A stretch of DNA of 64,000 bases from Delphinus delphis (GCF_949987515.2 NC_082686.1:50258911-50322910); one strand, 5' to 3'; shown: positions 36,811 through 48,374, counted from the first letter of the stretch. Notes: generated from the sequence alone by a model not told the origin. Numbers and translations are program-made.

Positions 36811-37701
36811 TTAGAGAAGTTCCTTTAGCATTTGTTATAAACCTGGTTTGATGGTGTTGAATTGTCTTATCTTTTGCTTGTCTGTAAAGGTTTTAATTTC
36901 TCCATCAAATCTGAATGAGATCCTTGCTGGGTAGAGTAATCTTGGTTGTAGGTTTTTGCCTTTCATCACTTTAAATATGTCCTGTCACTCCCTTCTGGCT
37001 TGCAGAGTTTCTGCTGAAAGATCAGCTTTTAACCTTATGGGGATTCCCTTGTATCTTATTTGTTGTTTTTCCCTTGCTATTTTTAATATTTTTTCTTTGT
37101 ATTTAATTTTTGATAATTTGATTAATATGTGTCTTGGCATGTTTCTCCTTGGATTTATCCTGTATGGGACTCTCTGTGCTTCCTGGACTTGATTGACTAT
37201 TTCCTTTCCCATATTAGAGAAGTTTTCAACTATAATCTCTTAAAATATTTTCTCAGTTCCTTTTTTTTCTCATCTTCTCTGGGAGCCCTGTAATTCAAAT
37301 GTTGGTGCATTTAATGTTGTCCCAGAGGTCTCTGGGACTGTCCTCAATTCTTTTCATTCTTTATTCTTTATTCTGCTCTGCCATAGTTATTTCCACTCTT
37401 TTATCTTCCAGCTTACTTATCTGTCCTTCTGCCTCAGTTATTCTGCTATTGATTCCTTCTAGAGAATATTTAATTTCATTTATTGTGTTGTTCATCATTG
37501 TTTGTTTGCTCTTTAGTTCTTCTAGGTCCTTATTAAATGTTCTTGTATTTTCTCCATTCTATTTCCAAGATTTTGGATCATCTTTACTATCATTACTCTG
37601 AATTCTTTTTCAGGTAGAGTGCCTATTTCCTCTTCATTTGTTTGTTCTGGTGGGTTTTTACCTTGCTCCCTCAACTGCTGTGTATTTCTCTGTCTTTTCA
37701 T
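36811..37701 (-). pseudogene. L1 ORF1 pseudogene, copy 6
   Basis: ATG is complementary to 37699-37701 (MKRQRNTQQLREQGKNPPEQ), the stop TAA to 36811-36813. The span of 891 nt equals that of copy 4. A one-base deletion in the coiled-coil region, where EAFNKDLEELK is expected, turns the frame to EHLIRT and a stop at 37519-37521. A compensating insertion must lie downstream because the total is again a multiple of three. The C-terminal domain survives at 36985-37212 (GKEIVNQVQEAQRVPYRINP). Confidence 0.88.
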
Positions 37702-39826
37702 TTTGCTTAACTTACTGTGTTTGGGGTCTCCTCTCACATGCTGCCAGTCATAGTTCCCGGAATTTTTTGTGTCTGCCCCCAGTGGGTAAGGTTGGTTCAA
37801 TGGGTTGTGTAGGCTTCCTGGTGGAGGGGACTGGTGCCTGCATTCTGGTGAATGAGTCTCGATCTTGTCTTTCTGGTGGGCAATACCATGTCCAGTGTTG
37901 TGTTTTTGGGTGTCTGTGAACTTATTATGATTTTAGGCATCTTGTCTGCTAACAGGTGCATTTGTGTTCCTATCTTGCTAACTGTTTGGCCTAGGGTTCC
38001 AGCAATGTAGCTTACTGGTTGTTTAGTGGAGCTGGGTATAGTGTTGAAATGGAGACCTGGGAGAGCTTTTGCCATTTGATATTACATGGGGCCAGCAGGT
38101 CTCTGGTGGACCAATGTCCTGAACTTGGCTCTCCCAGCTCAGAGTCTCAGGTCTGACACCCAGATGAAGCACCAAGACCCTGTCATCCACTCAGCTCAGA
38201 AGAAAATGGAGGGAAAAAAAGAAAGAAAGAAAAAATAAAATAAAATAATTTTTAAATATTATTAAAAATAAAAAAAAAATTTAAATAAAGAAGAGACCAA
38301 CCAAACCAAAAAGACAAATCCACCAATGATAAGTGCTAAAAAGTATACTAAGAAAAACAAAAAACAAAAAGAACGGACAGAGAGAAACCTGGGACAAATG
38401 GTAAAAGCAAAGCTGTACAGATAAAATCACACAAAGAAGCATACACATACACACTTACAAAAAGAGAATAAGGAAAAAATATATAGAGATTAAAAAAAGG
38501 AAGAGAGAAACCAAATTAATAACAAGTCTGCCAATGATAATAAGCTCTAAATACTAAACTAAAATAAATATAAAACTAGAAACAAATTTGATGCAGAAAG
38601 CAAACCCCAAGTCTACAGTTGCTCGCAAAGTCCACTGCCTCAATTTTGGGGTGATTCATTGTCTATTCAGGTATTCCACAGAGGCAGGTTTCATCAAGTT
38701 TATTGTGGAGATTTAATCCACTACTCCTGAGGCTGCTGGGAGAAATTTCCCTTTCTCTTTTTGTTCGCATAGCTCCTGTGGTTTAGCTCTGGATTTGGCC
38801 CCGCCTCTGTGTGTAGGTTGCCTGAGGGCATCTGTTCTTCGCCCAGGCAGGACAGGGTTAAAATAGCAGTTGTTTAGGGGGCTCTGGCTCACTCAGGCTG
38901 TGGGGAGGGAGGCGTATGGAATGCGGGGCCAGCCTGCAGCGGCAGCAGAAGGCATGACATTGCAACAGCCTGAGGTGCACCGTTTGTTGTCTCGGGGAAG
39001 TTGTCCCTGGATCACGAGACCCTGGCAGTAGTGGGCTGCACCAGCTCCCGGGACAGGAGGTGTGGATAGTGACCTGTTCTTGCACAGAAGATTCTATTGG
39101 CTGCAGCAGCAGCCTTAGCATCTCATACCTGTCCCTGTTGTCTGCTGTGGTAGCCATGGCTTGCAGCCATCTCTGGAGCTTGTTTAGGTAGTGCTCTGAA
39201 TCTCCTCTCCTCGTGCACGCCAAAACAATGGTCTCTTGCCTCGTAGGCAGTTCCAGACTTTTTCCTGGACCCTCTCCCAGCTAGCTGTGGTGCACTAGCT
39301 CCCTTCAGTCTGTGTTCACGCAGCCAACCCCAGTCCTCTCCCTGGGATCTGACCTCTGAAGCCTGAGCCTCAGATCTCAGCCCCCACCCACCTGGCGGGT
39401 GAGCAGGCAAGCATCTCAAGGTGAGTGCTGGTCAGCACTGATCTTCTGTGCGGGAGTCTCTCCACTTTGCCCTCTGCACCCCCATTTCTGTGCTCTCTTC
39501 CATGGCTCCAAAGCTTCTCCCCCTGCCCATCCCCCATCTCCACCTGTGAAGGGGCTTCCCAGTGTCTGGAAACTTTTCCTCCTTCACAGCTCCCTCCCGG
39601 AGGTGTGGGTCCTGTCTCTATTCTTTTGTCTCTGTTTTTCCTTTTTTCTTTTGTCCTACCCAGGTATGTGGGGAGTTTCTTGCCTTTTGGGAAGTCTGAG
39701 TTCTTCTGCCAGTGTTCAGTAGGTGTTCTGTGGGAGTTGTTCCACATTGTAGATGTATTTTGGATGTATATGTTGGGAGGAAGGTGATCTCCACGTCTTA
39801 CTCCTCTGCCATCTTGAAGGTCCCCG
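37702..39826 (-). promoter_or_regulatory. L1 5' UTR with internal promoter region (copy 6)
   Basis: It is homologous to the 5' UTR of copy 4, with the same A-rich middle (38200-38600) but only a very short GAAA tract. The GC-rich part lies at 38790-39500. The first 20 bases of the element contain CAAGATGGC, the YY1 core known at the start of mammalian L1s. Confidence 0.75.
39808..39816 (-). promoter_or_regulatory. YY1-type site at the L1 start (copy 6)
   Basis: On the minus strand the motif CAAGATGGC lies 11 bases from the 5' end of the element. In human L1 the same motif at this distance binds YY1 and sets the transcription start; the function here is inferred. Confidence 0.55.
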
Positions 39827-39960
39827 CTCCATGAAGTCTTTCCTGACCATTCAACACAGTCTAAGTGAACTTCGTACATTTCAATATCACTTAGCACCTT
39901 TGTTTTATACTTAAAAAATGGATTTCTATCTAATTTCTATCTAATCATGCATGGATTTCT
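39827..39960 (+). mobile_element. L2 LINE fragment, right part, split by L1 copy 6
   Basis: It continues the L2 reading from 31977: CATGAAGTCTTTCCTGACCA, then TATCACTTAGCACCTTTG. A small tandem duplication (ATTTCTATCTAAT three times) lies at 39923-39970. Confidence 0.6.
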
Positions 39961-42900
39961 ATCTAATTTTGTCTCTCACTGTTATGCACACCTAAAAGAT
40001 GACCATTATTACTATTAATTCATACTGCACCTTATTCCTAAATGAGTTTGATTCACAAAGATTGTAGGTGAGATGACAATAAAGATGAATACAATTTTTA
40101 GATGAGAAATTTGGCATCTCATGTAAAATATATGTTGAAAAAAGGAGATAAAGATAAATATGTGTATTTGAACAGAACATGCCATAAATTTGACTACAAA
40201 ATCCAAGTAGCCAAGAGAAAGAGACTTTTATGATAGATTCTATGATTCACAGTGTGTTAATATAATAACTGAAATAATGCTCAGAATCACAACTCTATTA
40301 TTGAAAGGAGAGAAAAAACATTATTCCTATGCATCTTTATAGAGAGTTCAGTATGTAATGACATGAATAATATCCTTAGTCATTTAAAATACAGAAATTA
40401 GTTACTTAGAAATTTTTCTTTTTTAAATTGCTTTTCTAACTAAAATAATGAGACCTGGTCAAAACATATCTCAGTAAATACTATTATATTGGGATAAAAC
40501 TGAATCTGTTTCATATATGAAGCTCTTATACAGCATATGCAGTCATAATAATTTTAGGATATGTACAGGTCATAATGGAATATATATTGCTCATAATTCT
40601 ATAATTTAAGGGATTTTCTATTTGAAATCAATTTACATCCTACATGCTGTTGGTAGAATTTAACCATGTGTACAATGTGACTGTACTTTAAAAAAGGAAC
40701 TCTTAATTAGAGAGGAAACTCTGAGTGAAACGCTGTTGTGCAATGACTACAGTTTAAAATTTCAATAAATAGAAATCTAAATTGAATTAAATTTTAAACT
40801 TTATTAAAGTTATAATTTTTGAAATAAAGTTTGAGTGATGTGATAAGAACAATACTTTATATCTAAAAGACTAAATAAATACTCTCATAGCATACTAACG
40901 CAGCTGAGAATTGGGAAAAAAAGAGATGAAAAATTTAAGCATAATATATATTGTTTTATTTGTAAAGTTGAGATATAGAGTAGATATAAGCACTTTCAGA
41001 GTTTAGATAGCTTAAAAAAAAAAAGGAAAAAATGTAAAAGCAATTACTCTTCTCCAATTGCAGGTTTGGATGGGGAAAATGTGATTAAAGAAAATTGACC
41101 TGTAGGAAAATATAGGAAAAAAAGGAAACAGGAAACAAATCTAAAAAGAAAAATCAACAACGGAAAACTTAAAGCCAGCTAGGAAATATAAGACAATAAA
41201 TAAGTATCTTTGAAAAGGGAAAACATTTGGAATGTGTCTTAAAATATATGAAATTTTAAGAGATTTACCAAAACAAATTGTCTTCAGAAGATTGAGTATA
41301 AATACCATTCAAAGATACAATAAACTAATGAAAAAACTAAGATAAAATCCTAGATCAAGATACTAACATACAAATTTAGAATTCATGATAAATAGCATCA
41401 AATCATACAAAAGAAGTAGCTTTTTAATTAAAGGGAACAATTCAATAAAAATAATGAACTTCTGCAACAAGGAAGCAAAAGGTATATTAAGAAAACCTGA
41501 TAAAATTATAAGCAAAAAATTATAATGTCATCAAACCACTGACATTTTTTTACATCAAAGAGAGAAAATTAGACAATATTAATGATCCACACACAAGCAT
41601 ATCTTGCAAAACAGAGTCAGGGATGGGATGCTTATTTAAGATAGGTGTTCCAAATATTGGGCAATTTAAAAATAATTAACTCTAAGTTAATTTTTTCTAA
41701 GTTAAATCAGAATGTCCCTCTGTCAAAAGAGGAATGTGAAAAGGGCTACGTCAAATGGCCACATGGAAATCACCACATTGAAATGTCCCATACCTAGAAA
41801 TGTTTAAGCCCATCGTATTAAAAGGTAATCTTCCTTGGTTTTTTAGTCTGGTGTTGTATCAGTTTTTTCTTTACCCATGAAATCCAATTTTTTTTTACCA
41901 CAATATGGCTTGTAGGAGACTTTAAAATAATTTTTTATTAAAAATTTTGTTTAGATTTTCCTTTATTTTAATAAAGTATTCTTTCATATCTTCAAATGCA
42001 TTCTCTGATTTACTTGTTAGTTCATTTATGCAGTCACATCTATTACCTATCTAATGGATCAGACTCATCTATCCTCTATGCAAATTATCTTATTTTTCAT
42101 TAATTTATCTTTTTTTCAGTGTAACCACTGAAACTATTTCTCCACTTGGTTTTCTGTATTGTTTATCATGAGTTTTGCTGCCAGTGGTGTTGATGTATTT
42201 GTCTTTTAAGTGAATTCTGAAACTTTTCCAAATCCCCTTTAATATCTTATTTTATAGAATTCATTAAGATTTCCTTGAGAATGCAGTTATAACAGATTTG
42301 TCTTCTTTTCTTAGGGTGTCTCCTTTTCTATCATAAGCGTGTTACAAATATTTGCATAGTCTCATATATTTTATTTTTTCTTGCTCCTATTAACATCTGC
42401 AATTTTCACTAAAACTTACTGTTTATGTAGATTCCTCATGGTTCCCCTCTCTGTTTACCTGGGCATAATTTGAGTCTTCTTTGTACCATAAGGGGGTACT
42501 TGAATGTCAACTGTTTCTCAAGACCTGTTCAGCTAATCAGTTGCTTGCAGCAAGGGTTAAAGGACTGTGTTCAGGGATAGCAGCTGTTGGGAAAATTTGT
42601 CTCTCTCTGCACATTTTAAAAATCTGTGTTAAAATCTCCGATTATGGGACACCTTTGTTAAATTGAATATATGCCCATTGTTAGGGAAGTGGCTATCTTT
42701 CAGGTATACGTTTGTTCATTGTTTTACAGTATGTTAGCCTTTTTAGTGGGAGGTTGAGTTTGGAAATGCTTCATATTTCATGGAATTTCCATTTGGTTTT
42801 CCACACTGAAATAAAAGTATACTGTATGCGAAATATACAGTAATAAGGTTGCAATATGATACCAACTCTGTTAAAGATAATTAAAGTTGGAAAGTAATCC

Positions 42901-43073
42901 ATTAAAAACAATTAGCATTAATCACAAAAATGCAACATTCTAAAACAATGGTAATAGGCTGAACTTACAATAGGATGTATCTGTAATAAATCAAAACATT
43001 TAAAAAAGATGAAGTTAGGTTGTGTTCATCACAGTGGGAGTTGGGGAGAATAAAAAGTGTTATTTTTAAGAGA
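39961..43073. other. Unique, very AT-rich sequence
   Basis: No gene, L1 or SINE is visible in 3.1 kb. Open frames at 39992-40206 and 42481-42666 are short and without a recognisable domain. Confidence 0.5.
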
Positions 43074-43090
43074 CCAGGCTAATCCAGTCT

Positions 43091-43313
43091 TTTTTCTTTT
43101 CTTTTTTTTTTTTTTTTTTTTTGCTGTATGCGGGCCTCTCACTGTTGTGGCTTCTCCCGTTGCGGAGCACAGGCTCCAGACGCGGAGGCTCAGCGGCCAT
43201 GGCTCATGGGCCCAGCCGCTCCGCGGCATGGGGGATCTTCCCGAACCTGGGCACGAACCTGTGTCCCCTGCATCGGCAGGCGGACTCTCAACCACTGCGC
43301 CACGAGGGAAGCC
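43091..43313 (-). mobile_element. CHR SINE
   Basis: The T tract is at 43091-43122 with a C interruption; the head (GGAAGCCCC) ends at 43313. The target-site duplication starts CCAGGCTAA at 43074 and again at 43314. The CpG sites are largely preserved (GCGGAGGCTCAGCGGCC, CCGCTCCGCGGC), suggesting a fairly young copy. Confidence 0.93.
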
Positions 43314-43322
43314 CCAGGCTAA

Positions 43323-43706
43323 ACTTTTAACACGGTCCTGCCTTTTACAAGTCATAGTAGACTGTAGCAATCAAAGTACTGATGCTCTAGTATGATCCAT
43401 GGCTATTTGCTCAATAATTCTATCGATCGTGGATTGTTTAATGTATATGCTGGCAATAACTGTCATCTGCGTAGTGTCAGTTATTTTGGTCTGAAGTAGC
43501 TTAGTCATAACTTTATGATATGGCTGATGGTTATATAGGAGATTTTCTTTTCCTTGAAGATACTCCTATTATCAGTATGTTAAGGTGGCTAATTAGTACT
43601 GTCATTTCTGATAATATATGATAAAATATTGTCCCCTGAATATAAGTTGAATAACGTATAATGAGTGGATTAATTAACAACAATGGCTGTCTTTTCCTAC
43701 TTACAA
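43323..43706. other. Unique AT-rich sequence between SINE and Tigger element
   Basis: Nothing recognisable. Confidence 0.5.
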
Positions 43707-43708
43707 TA

Positions 43709-44779
43709 CAGTAAGTCCCCTACATACAAACCTTCAAGTTGTGAACTTTCAAAGATGCGAACGTGCATTCGCATGTCTAATCATGTAAGTTAGTTCACGT
43801 GTCTGATATATATTGTCACGTGCATGCATCCTCTACAAGTAGTTGTGCTTTTGTGTACTTTACAGTAGTGGATAGAGTACAGTAGTATGGTATCTTTATT
43901 TCAAGCCCAGGATGTCCAGAAGCAAGCATGAATCAGCGGTGATATAGCTGGTACTGCTGAGAAGCACCAAGCGATAACAATGGAAACAAAAGTGAAAATA
44001 ACTGAGTGGAACGAGGTGAAAAATTGGTAAATGTTGCTCATTCTTATGACATTGAACTCCTTGCTGTGCAACACAAGGAGCTTACTAATGAAGACCTGAT
44101 GGAATTGGAGGCCCAGAGAAAAGACGAAGAGAGACGAGAGGAAGAAAAAGTAACTGAAGAACTGAAGAAATGAACTGTGCAGGAAATAGCAAGGGGATTT
44201 TCTTTATTTGAGGAGGCATTGTTAGGGTTTTGAGGCACAGGAGCTGAACATAGAACAGTGCATGACGGTTGCAGCAGCCATTCAGAATGCAATCCAGTGC
44301 TACTGTGTCATCTATGATGAGAAAAAAAGAGCTACTACCCATATATCACTGGATCATTTTTTCAGGAGGGTAGATAGAATTGAATCCTGCAAGGAACCAG
44401 AACCTGTGCCTCAGTGTCAGGCATGAGTGAAATTGCAGCTTGCCCTCCGTTTCCTATTGCTGACGATCCTTCAGCTCTACCATCTCCAACCCCCTCTCCC
44501 TCCTCCAGTCAGTAACTCTTCTTGCCTGTACACTCGGTGCCAGCCCCTGTATGTCAGCTGTTGTACTGTACTATAAGATTTAAAATGTTTTCTTTATTTT
44601 TTGTGTTTGTTTTTAATGTATTATTTGTGTGAAAAATATTATAAACCTATTATAGTGCAGTATTTTATAGCCGACTGTGTTAGTTGGGTACCTAGGCTGA
44701 CTTTGTTGGACTTTTGAACAAACTGGACTTATGAACATGTTCTTGGAACAGAAGTCTTTTGTATGTAGGGGACTTACTA
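43709..44779 (+). mobile_element. Tigger/pogo-type DNA transposon, internally deleted, with both TIRs
   Basis: The terminal inverted repeats match: CAGTAAGTCCCCTACATACA at 43709 and its reverse complement ending at 44779, with the last base changed (A for G). TA dinucleotides lie directly outside on both sides (43707-43708 and 44780-44781), as in the Tc1/mariner-pogo superfamily. The element is 1.07 kb, while autonomous Tiggers are about 2.5 kb, so the central part is lost. Two pieces of transposase remain: an N-terminal part (DIAGTAEKHQAITMETKVKI) and a C-terminal part (see the pseudogene entry). Confidence 0.9.
43912..44400 (+). pseudogene. Tigger transposase remnant, N- and C-terminal parts joined by deletion
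   Basis: The family protein has an N-terminal CENP-B-like helix-turn-helix DNA-binding region and a DDE catalytic core. Visible here are a start at ATG 43912 (MSRSKHESAV, then a frameshift), the piece IAGTAEKHQAITMETKVKIT up to TAA near 44027, and then a C-terminal stretch with ELLAVQHKELTNEDLMELEA and a charged run KDEERREEEKVTEELKK. The catalytic DDE core is entirely absent, and further stops and frameshifts follow (after KK, and after SLFEEALLGF). It cannot make transposase. Confidence 0.75.
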
Positions 44780-45190
44780 TATAAGGCTGTCCAATTAAAC
44801 AACAGAAGCATAAAAACAATAAAAATTACTTTGAATTCATTTTTATAAAATTTTATTAAAAGAAAAACAAACCTGTGTTTTATCTTATGGGATGAGACAA
44901 TTCTACACCTGTGTGGATATTAGCTCTTCATTCACTCTGAGTCGATGTCTTATGGGTATAGATCCAGGAAGCCTGCAAAATAGGATTCCTCCACCCCAGA
45001 TGGGGAAATAGACACTTGGAGAGAGCAATGCAGATCTAAAGAATAAAGCTAAAGGATCATAAGATAGGCAAACCTAATATTAATACATGTTTTTAACTCA
45101 AGCCTGCCAGGTGAAACAGACATCCAAAAATGACTCCAGAGGAGAAAACTTAAACAGACTAATAACAGTGGAAGAAATTGGAAAAGTTAT

Positions 45191-45249
45191 GAAAGAAAGA
45201 AAGAGAAAGGAAGGAGGGAAGGGGAAGGGAAAGAGGAAGGAAAGGAAGG
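45191..45249. repeat. Purine-rich simple sequence (GAAA/GGAA)
   Basis: A degenerate purine-only run of about 59 bp with GAAA, GGAA and GGGA units. Confidence 0.9.
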
Positions 45250-45474
45250 CCCAGATTGTTTCACAGTGGTTTTACAAGCAGCCTGATTCTAAGGCACTTG
45301 GCATCTCTCAGTAGAGCATGTAAGTACTTTCATAATGTAGCTGTTTTAGGAACTGCCAAACTTAGAAATGTTTCCCCTCTCTGGGTCAGGCCTAATATTA
45401 ATCCTTAAACTGTAGTGAGGTAAAAAGTTTCAGAATACCAGGGGACAAGTTTTAACGTCCTTTTATTCCTCATC

Positions 45475-45798
45475 CTATAGAGTACTAAGCAGCATTTGGC
45501 TCAGTTGGTCAGTAGAAGATATGGACGATTTTGACCTCTGCCATAGCCAAGCTGTATGGGTACCACTGGGTGACTGTTTAGGTGGGGAGAAACGTGTTCT
45601 GACCCCTTTAATCATCTCCGTCAGGGAAAACTTGTAGGACTGCAATGGTATCTGATCATAAACGTTTTCAATCGAGGGCAAGTTTACCTTCTCTAACAGA
45701 ATCATAGATAGCAAGTCAGCTTGATCTCCAAACAAGGAGACTTTGGGAAGAGATTCTACTGATTGTACATTTCCTACTTTCTTCTGGAATAGGGTCAT
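45475..45798 (-). other. Open frame of 107 codons, unknown, coding status doubtful
   Basis: I do not recognise the product. The frame begins MTLFQKKVGNVQSVESLPKV and contains LPSIENVYDQIPLQSYKFSL. It is not inside an L1 or SINE, and the composition is protein-like, without low complexity or a membrane segment. On the minus strand an acceptor-like TATTCCAG precedes codon 6 (AG at 45784-45785). A strong donor-like GAAGGAGGTAAGT lies just upstream (GTAAGT at 45844-45849), and an AATAAA lies about 8 bases after the stop. This could be a relic of a terminal exon or chance. The implied 66-base intron is shorter than normal for mammals, which argues against pairing those two sites. Confidence 0.2.
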
Positions 45799-45957
45799 GG
45801 ATATCTTACTATAGTATCTTTAAGAAACAAGAGGCATTTTAAAACTTACCTCCTTCTCGAGAAAGAAGAAATATATAATGTCACAGTGTCAGAGGGCCTT
45901 GGGATTTTCCCAAGGGTCTCCCATAACACTGACCCTGGCCTCCTCCTCAATCCCTAT

Positions 45958-46037
45958 TGCCTTCTCCATTTCCTCTCTATATTATGCTCCTGCAGAACGT
46001 ACACTCACCAGTTCCTACAAATGTAGCATGGTTTTCT
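45958..46037 (+). mobile_element. L2-like fragment, left part, split by SINE
   Basis: Pyrimidine-rich L2-like sequence ends at the SINE target site and continues at 46423. The assignment rests mainly on the right part. Confidence 0.35.
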
Positions 46038-46052
46038 CTGTGTCTTAGTCTT

Positions 46053-46407
46053 TTTTTAAAAATAAATTTATTTCTTTATTTATTTTTGACTGCGTTGTGT
46101 CTTTGTTGCTGCACGCGGGCTTTCTCTAGTTGTGAGTGGGGGCTACTCTTCATTGTGGTGCGCGGGCTTCACATTGCAGTGGCTTCTCTTGTTGCAGAGC
46201 ATGGGCTCTAGGTGCACGGGCTTCAATAGTTGTGGCACGTGGGCTCAGTAGTTGTGGCTTGTGGGCTCTAGAGCGCAGGCTCAGTAGTTGTGGTGCATAG
46301 GCTTTGTTGCTCTGTGGCATGTGGGATGTTCCCAGACCAGAGCTCGAACCTGTGTCCCCTGCATTGGCAGATGGATTCTTAACCACTGCGCCAACCAGGG
46401 AAGCTCA
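46053..46407 (-). mobile_element. Long CHR SINE (about 350 bp subfamily)
   Basis: Target-site duplications CTGTGTCTTAGTCTT are perfect (46038-46052 and 46408-46422). On the minus strand the head reads GAGCTTCCCTGGTTGGCGCA and includes the B-box-like GGTTCGAGCTC. The body contains the repeated GTAGTTGTGGC units and ends in an A/T-rich tail (AAATAAATTTATTT). It is about 150 bp longer than the other CHR copies here, a distinct subfamily. Confidence 0.93.
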
Positions 46408-46422
46408 CTGTGTCTTAGTCTT

Positions 46423-46710
46423 GAACTAACAATTGCTGCCTCCTTATCCACATTGTCAATCTTATAAACCCACCTCAGAGGTCATATCTTCTGGGAAGCC
46501 TGCTCTGCCATTCCTTCCAGACAGCTAGTTAAACAAGCCCCTCTCTGTGGTGCCATTGTGTCTTATACTGTTTCTGTGATTGCACTTTTCACTGTATTAT
46601 AATTATTTGTCTATCTTATATTGTTTCATGGGCAGAATCTTTGTAGTACTTATTTCTGTTATCTCTAACATCTAGCTGAATGTAGAATGAATTATGGGTA
46701 TTCAATAATT
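46423..46710 (+). mobile_element. L2 LINE 3' end, right part
   Basis: Motifs in L2 order: CCTCAGAGGTCATATCTTCT, GGGAAGCCTGCTCTGCC, ATTGCACTTTTCACTGTATT, TATGGGTATTCAATAATTTG. It is diverged. Confidence 0.6.
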
Positions 46711-48119
46711 TGGTTGAATTTATAAATATCTTAGCACCTGCTGGTACATAAGCAGGCAAGATAGAAAAGAATTCCCAAAACAGGTCAATGATAGTTTTGT
46801 TGTTGTTGTAATATTTGAGCATGTCATACATTAATCTGAATGAAACTAATACAAAAGCATTTATTTTTATTAGGGAAGTATTACATAGGAAGGAAAAATA
46901 AAAGATGACTGTTTGTTAAGCCTACTCTGACTATAGTATTTACCATATTTCAGGTGTGGTATGAGGTACCTGACACGCTGATCCCATTGAATTTTCAGTA
47001 TAATCTTGCCAGAGAAATGGTATGGGGTTCAATTTATAAAGGTAGAAACAGCATCAGAGAAAGATGTGTTCAAGGTTACTTTGGAACTTTGTCAAACCTG
47101 TCATTATTTGCCTTTTATCCTCCTGTTTAGGGCTTTGCTGTGTTCATGTCATAATTTTGAAAGCAAACATTTGTATACATTAGGACAAGTTTAACTTGGA
47201 ATATATACTTCAAAAGAATATATAACATGATTATGAATTTTAAAATTTTGGATAAGCTAATTTTAGCTTTTATCTATATGTGTATACTTGGATAAAATAG
47301 GATCATATAATACATCTTGTGACATGTGCTTTTTACCTAACAGTATATTGTGAATATATATCCATGTCAATAAGATATATTCTACTGCTTCATTATTAAA
47401 ATTTTTGGATTCCTTTATTCAGTGTATCCCCTACTACCAAACATTTAATTTTTATTTGTTATTAAAAACATTATTATAACAACCTTAATGGTTCATGCTT
47501 TGTGTACATATTGTGCAAATAATCACTTCTTTGTTTGGGCTACATTCCTGAAAGGAGAATTGTGGTTTTGGTGTACTCTAAACCTTTCATATTCTATATT
47601 ACATATCTGTGGCTGCTATGGATTATAAATTCCTCAAGGAATGATGCTTTCTTACTCCTTTATCTCAGCTATGCATTTGTTTTTAAGATGATTACATTTT
47701 TCTTCAGTACCTTTTGTCCTAGATATTTAGCAGCTTATAGAAAAATGCATGGGTAGCAAAAAAATTAAGGAGCTTGATTTTATTTCAGAAATGGTATTAA
47801 GTAGATATTTGTTTTTTTGTCATAGATCTGTTCATCTGGCCTAACTTTGTTTTTCTTGTTTTATTTTTCCATTGAAGTCTTTAAATGTGAGTTTTCCTGT
47901 TGAAGAATAAAATTCAGTTTAAAAAAAAACAAGCAAAGAGGAAAACAAAATAGAGTGAACACTTTTCACTCGCCAGAAGAGTTACATGTGTTCAGTGGAT
48001 GGTTATGGAAGGAATCAATTAGTAAACCAATTGATCACTGAATGAAACAGGAGAAAATCTGTCCCTATCTTTCCATTCTCTGGATGCTTTCCTGTTCTCC
48101 TCCTGCTTTAGAAGGCGTC
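46711..48119. other. Unique AT-rich sequence
   Basis: No gene is visible. A stretch near 47300-47480 (CATGTCAATAAGATATATTC, CAGTGTATCCCCTACTACC) has the look of an old repeat, but I cannot name it. Confidence 0.45.
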
Positions 48120-48133
48120 AAAGACCAATTGGA

Positions 48134-48322
48134 GGGCTTCCCTGGTGGCGCAGTGGTTGAGAGTCCACCTGCCAATGCAGGGGACACGGGTTTGTGCCCC
48201 GGTCCGGGAAGATCCCACATGCCGCGGAGCGGCTGGGCCCGTGAGCCATGGCCGCTGAGCCTACGCGTCCGGAGCCTTGCTCCGCAACGGGAGAGGCCAC
48301 AACAGTGAGAGGCCCACGTACC

Positions 48323-48360
<38 letters not shown>
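48134..48360 (+). mobile_element. CHR SINE with long pure A tail
   Basis: The head GGGCTTCCCTGGTGGCGCAG is intact. Target-site duplications AAAGACCAATTGGA are perfect (48120-48133 and 48361-48374). The tail is an uninterrupted run of 36 A, or 39 if the three A of the target site are counted. The body keeps most CpG sites. This is the youngest-looking insertion in the window. Confidence 0.96.
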
Positions 48361-48365
<5 letters not shown>

Positions 48366-48374
48366 CCAATTGGA

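Larger units (their letters stand above)
31978..39826 (-). mobile_element. LINE-1, full length, inserted into L2 and hit by three SINEs (copy 6)
   Basis: The target-site duplication CTCCATGAAGTCTTT is perfect over 15 bp (31963-31977 and 39827-39841) and joins the two halves of an L2. The 5' end on the minus strand begins CGGGGACCTTCAAGATGGCA at 39826. 5' UTR 37702-39826, ORF1 36811-37701, ORF2 32351-36753 including three SINEs, 3' UTR to 32015. Between the first A tail (32008-32014 as T) and the target site lies a 20 nt non-L1 segment (31988-32007) followed by a second A tail (31975-31987), the structure of a 3' transduction. Both ORFs are broken; the RT keeps FADD (34067-34078). Confidence 0.94.
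44782..45957. other. Unique sequence with a purine-rich patch and one unexplained open frame
   Basis: The purine-rich patch is at 45191-45249. The open frame at 45475-45798 on the minus strand is listed separately. No other feature is visible. Confidence 0.5.

Noticed and set aside
43057..43395. Recurrent peptide of the type [16 protein letters not shown] in many places
   Set aside because: It is the antisense translation of CHR SINEs, which are GC-rich and therefore leave frames open; not a protein family.
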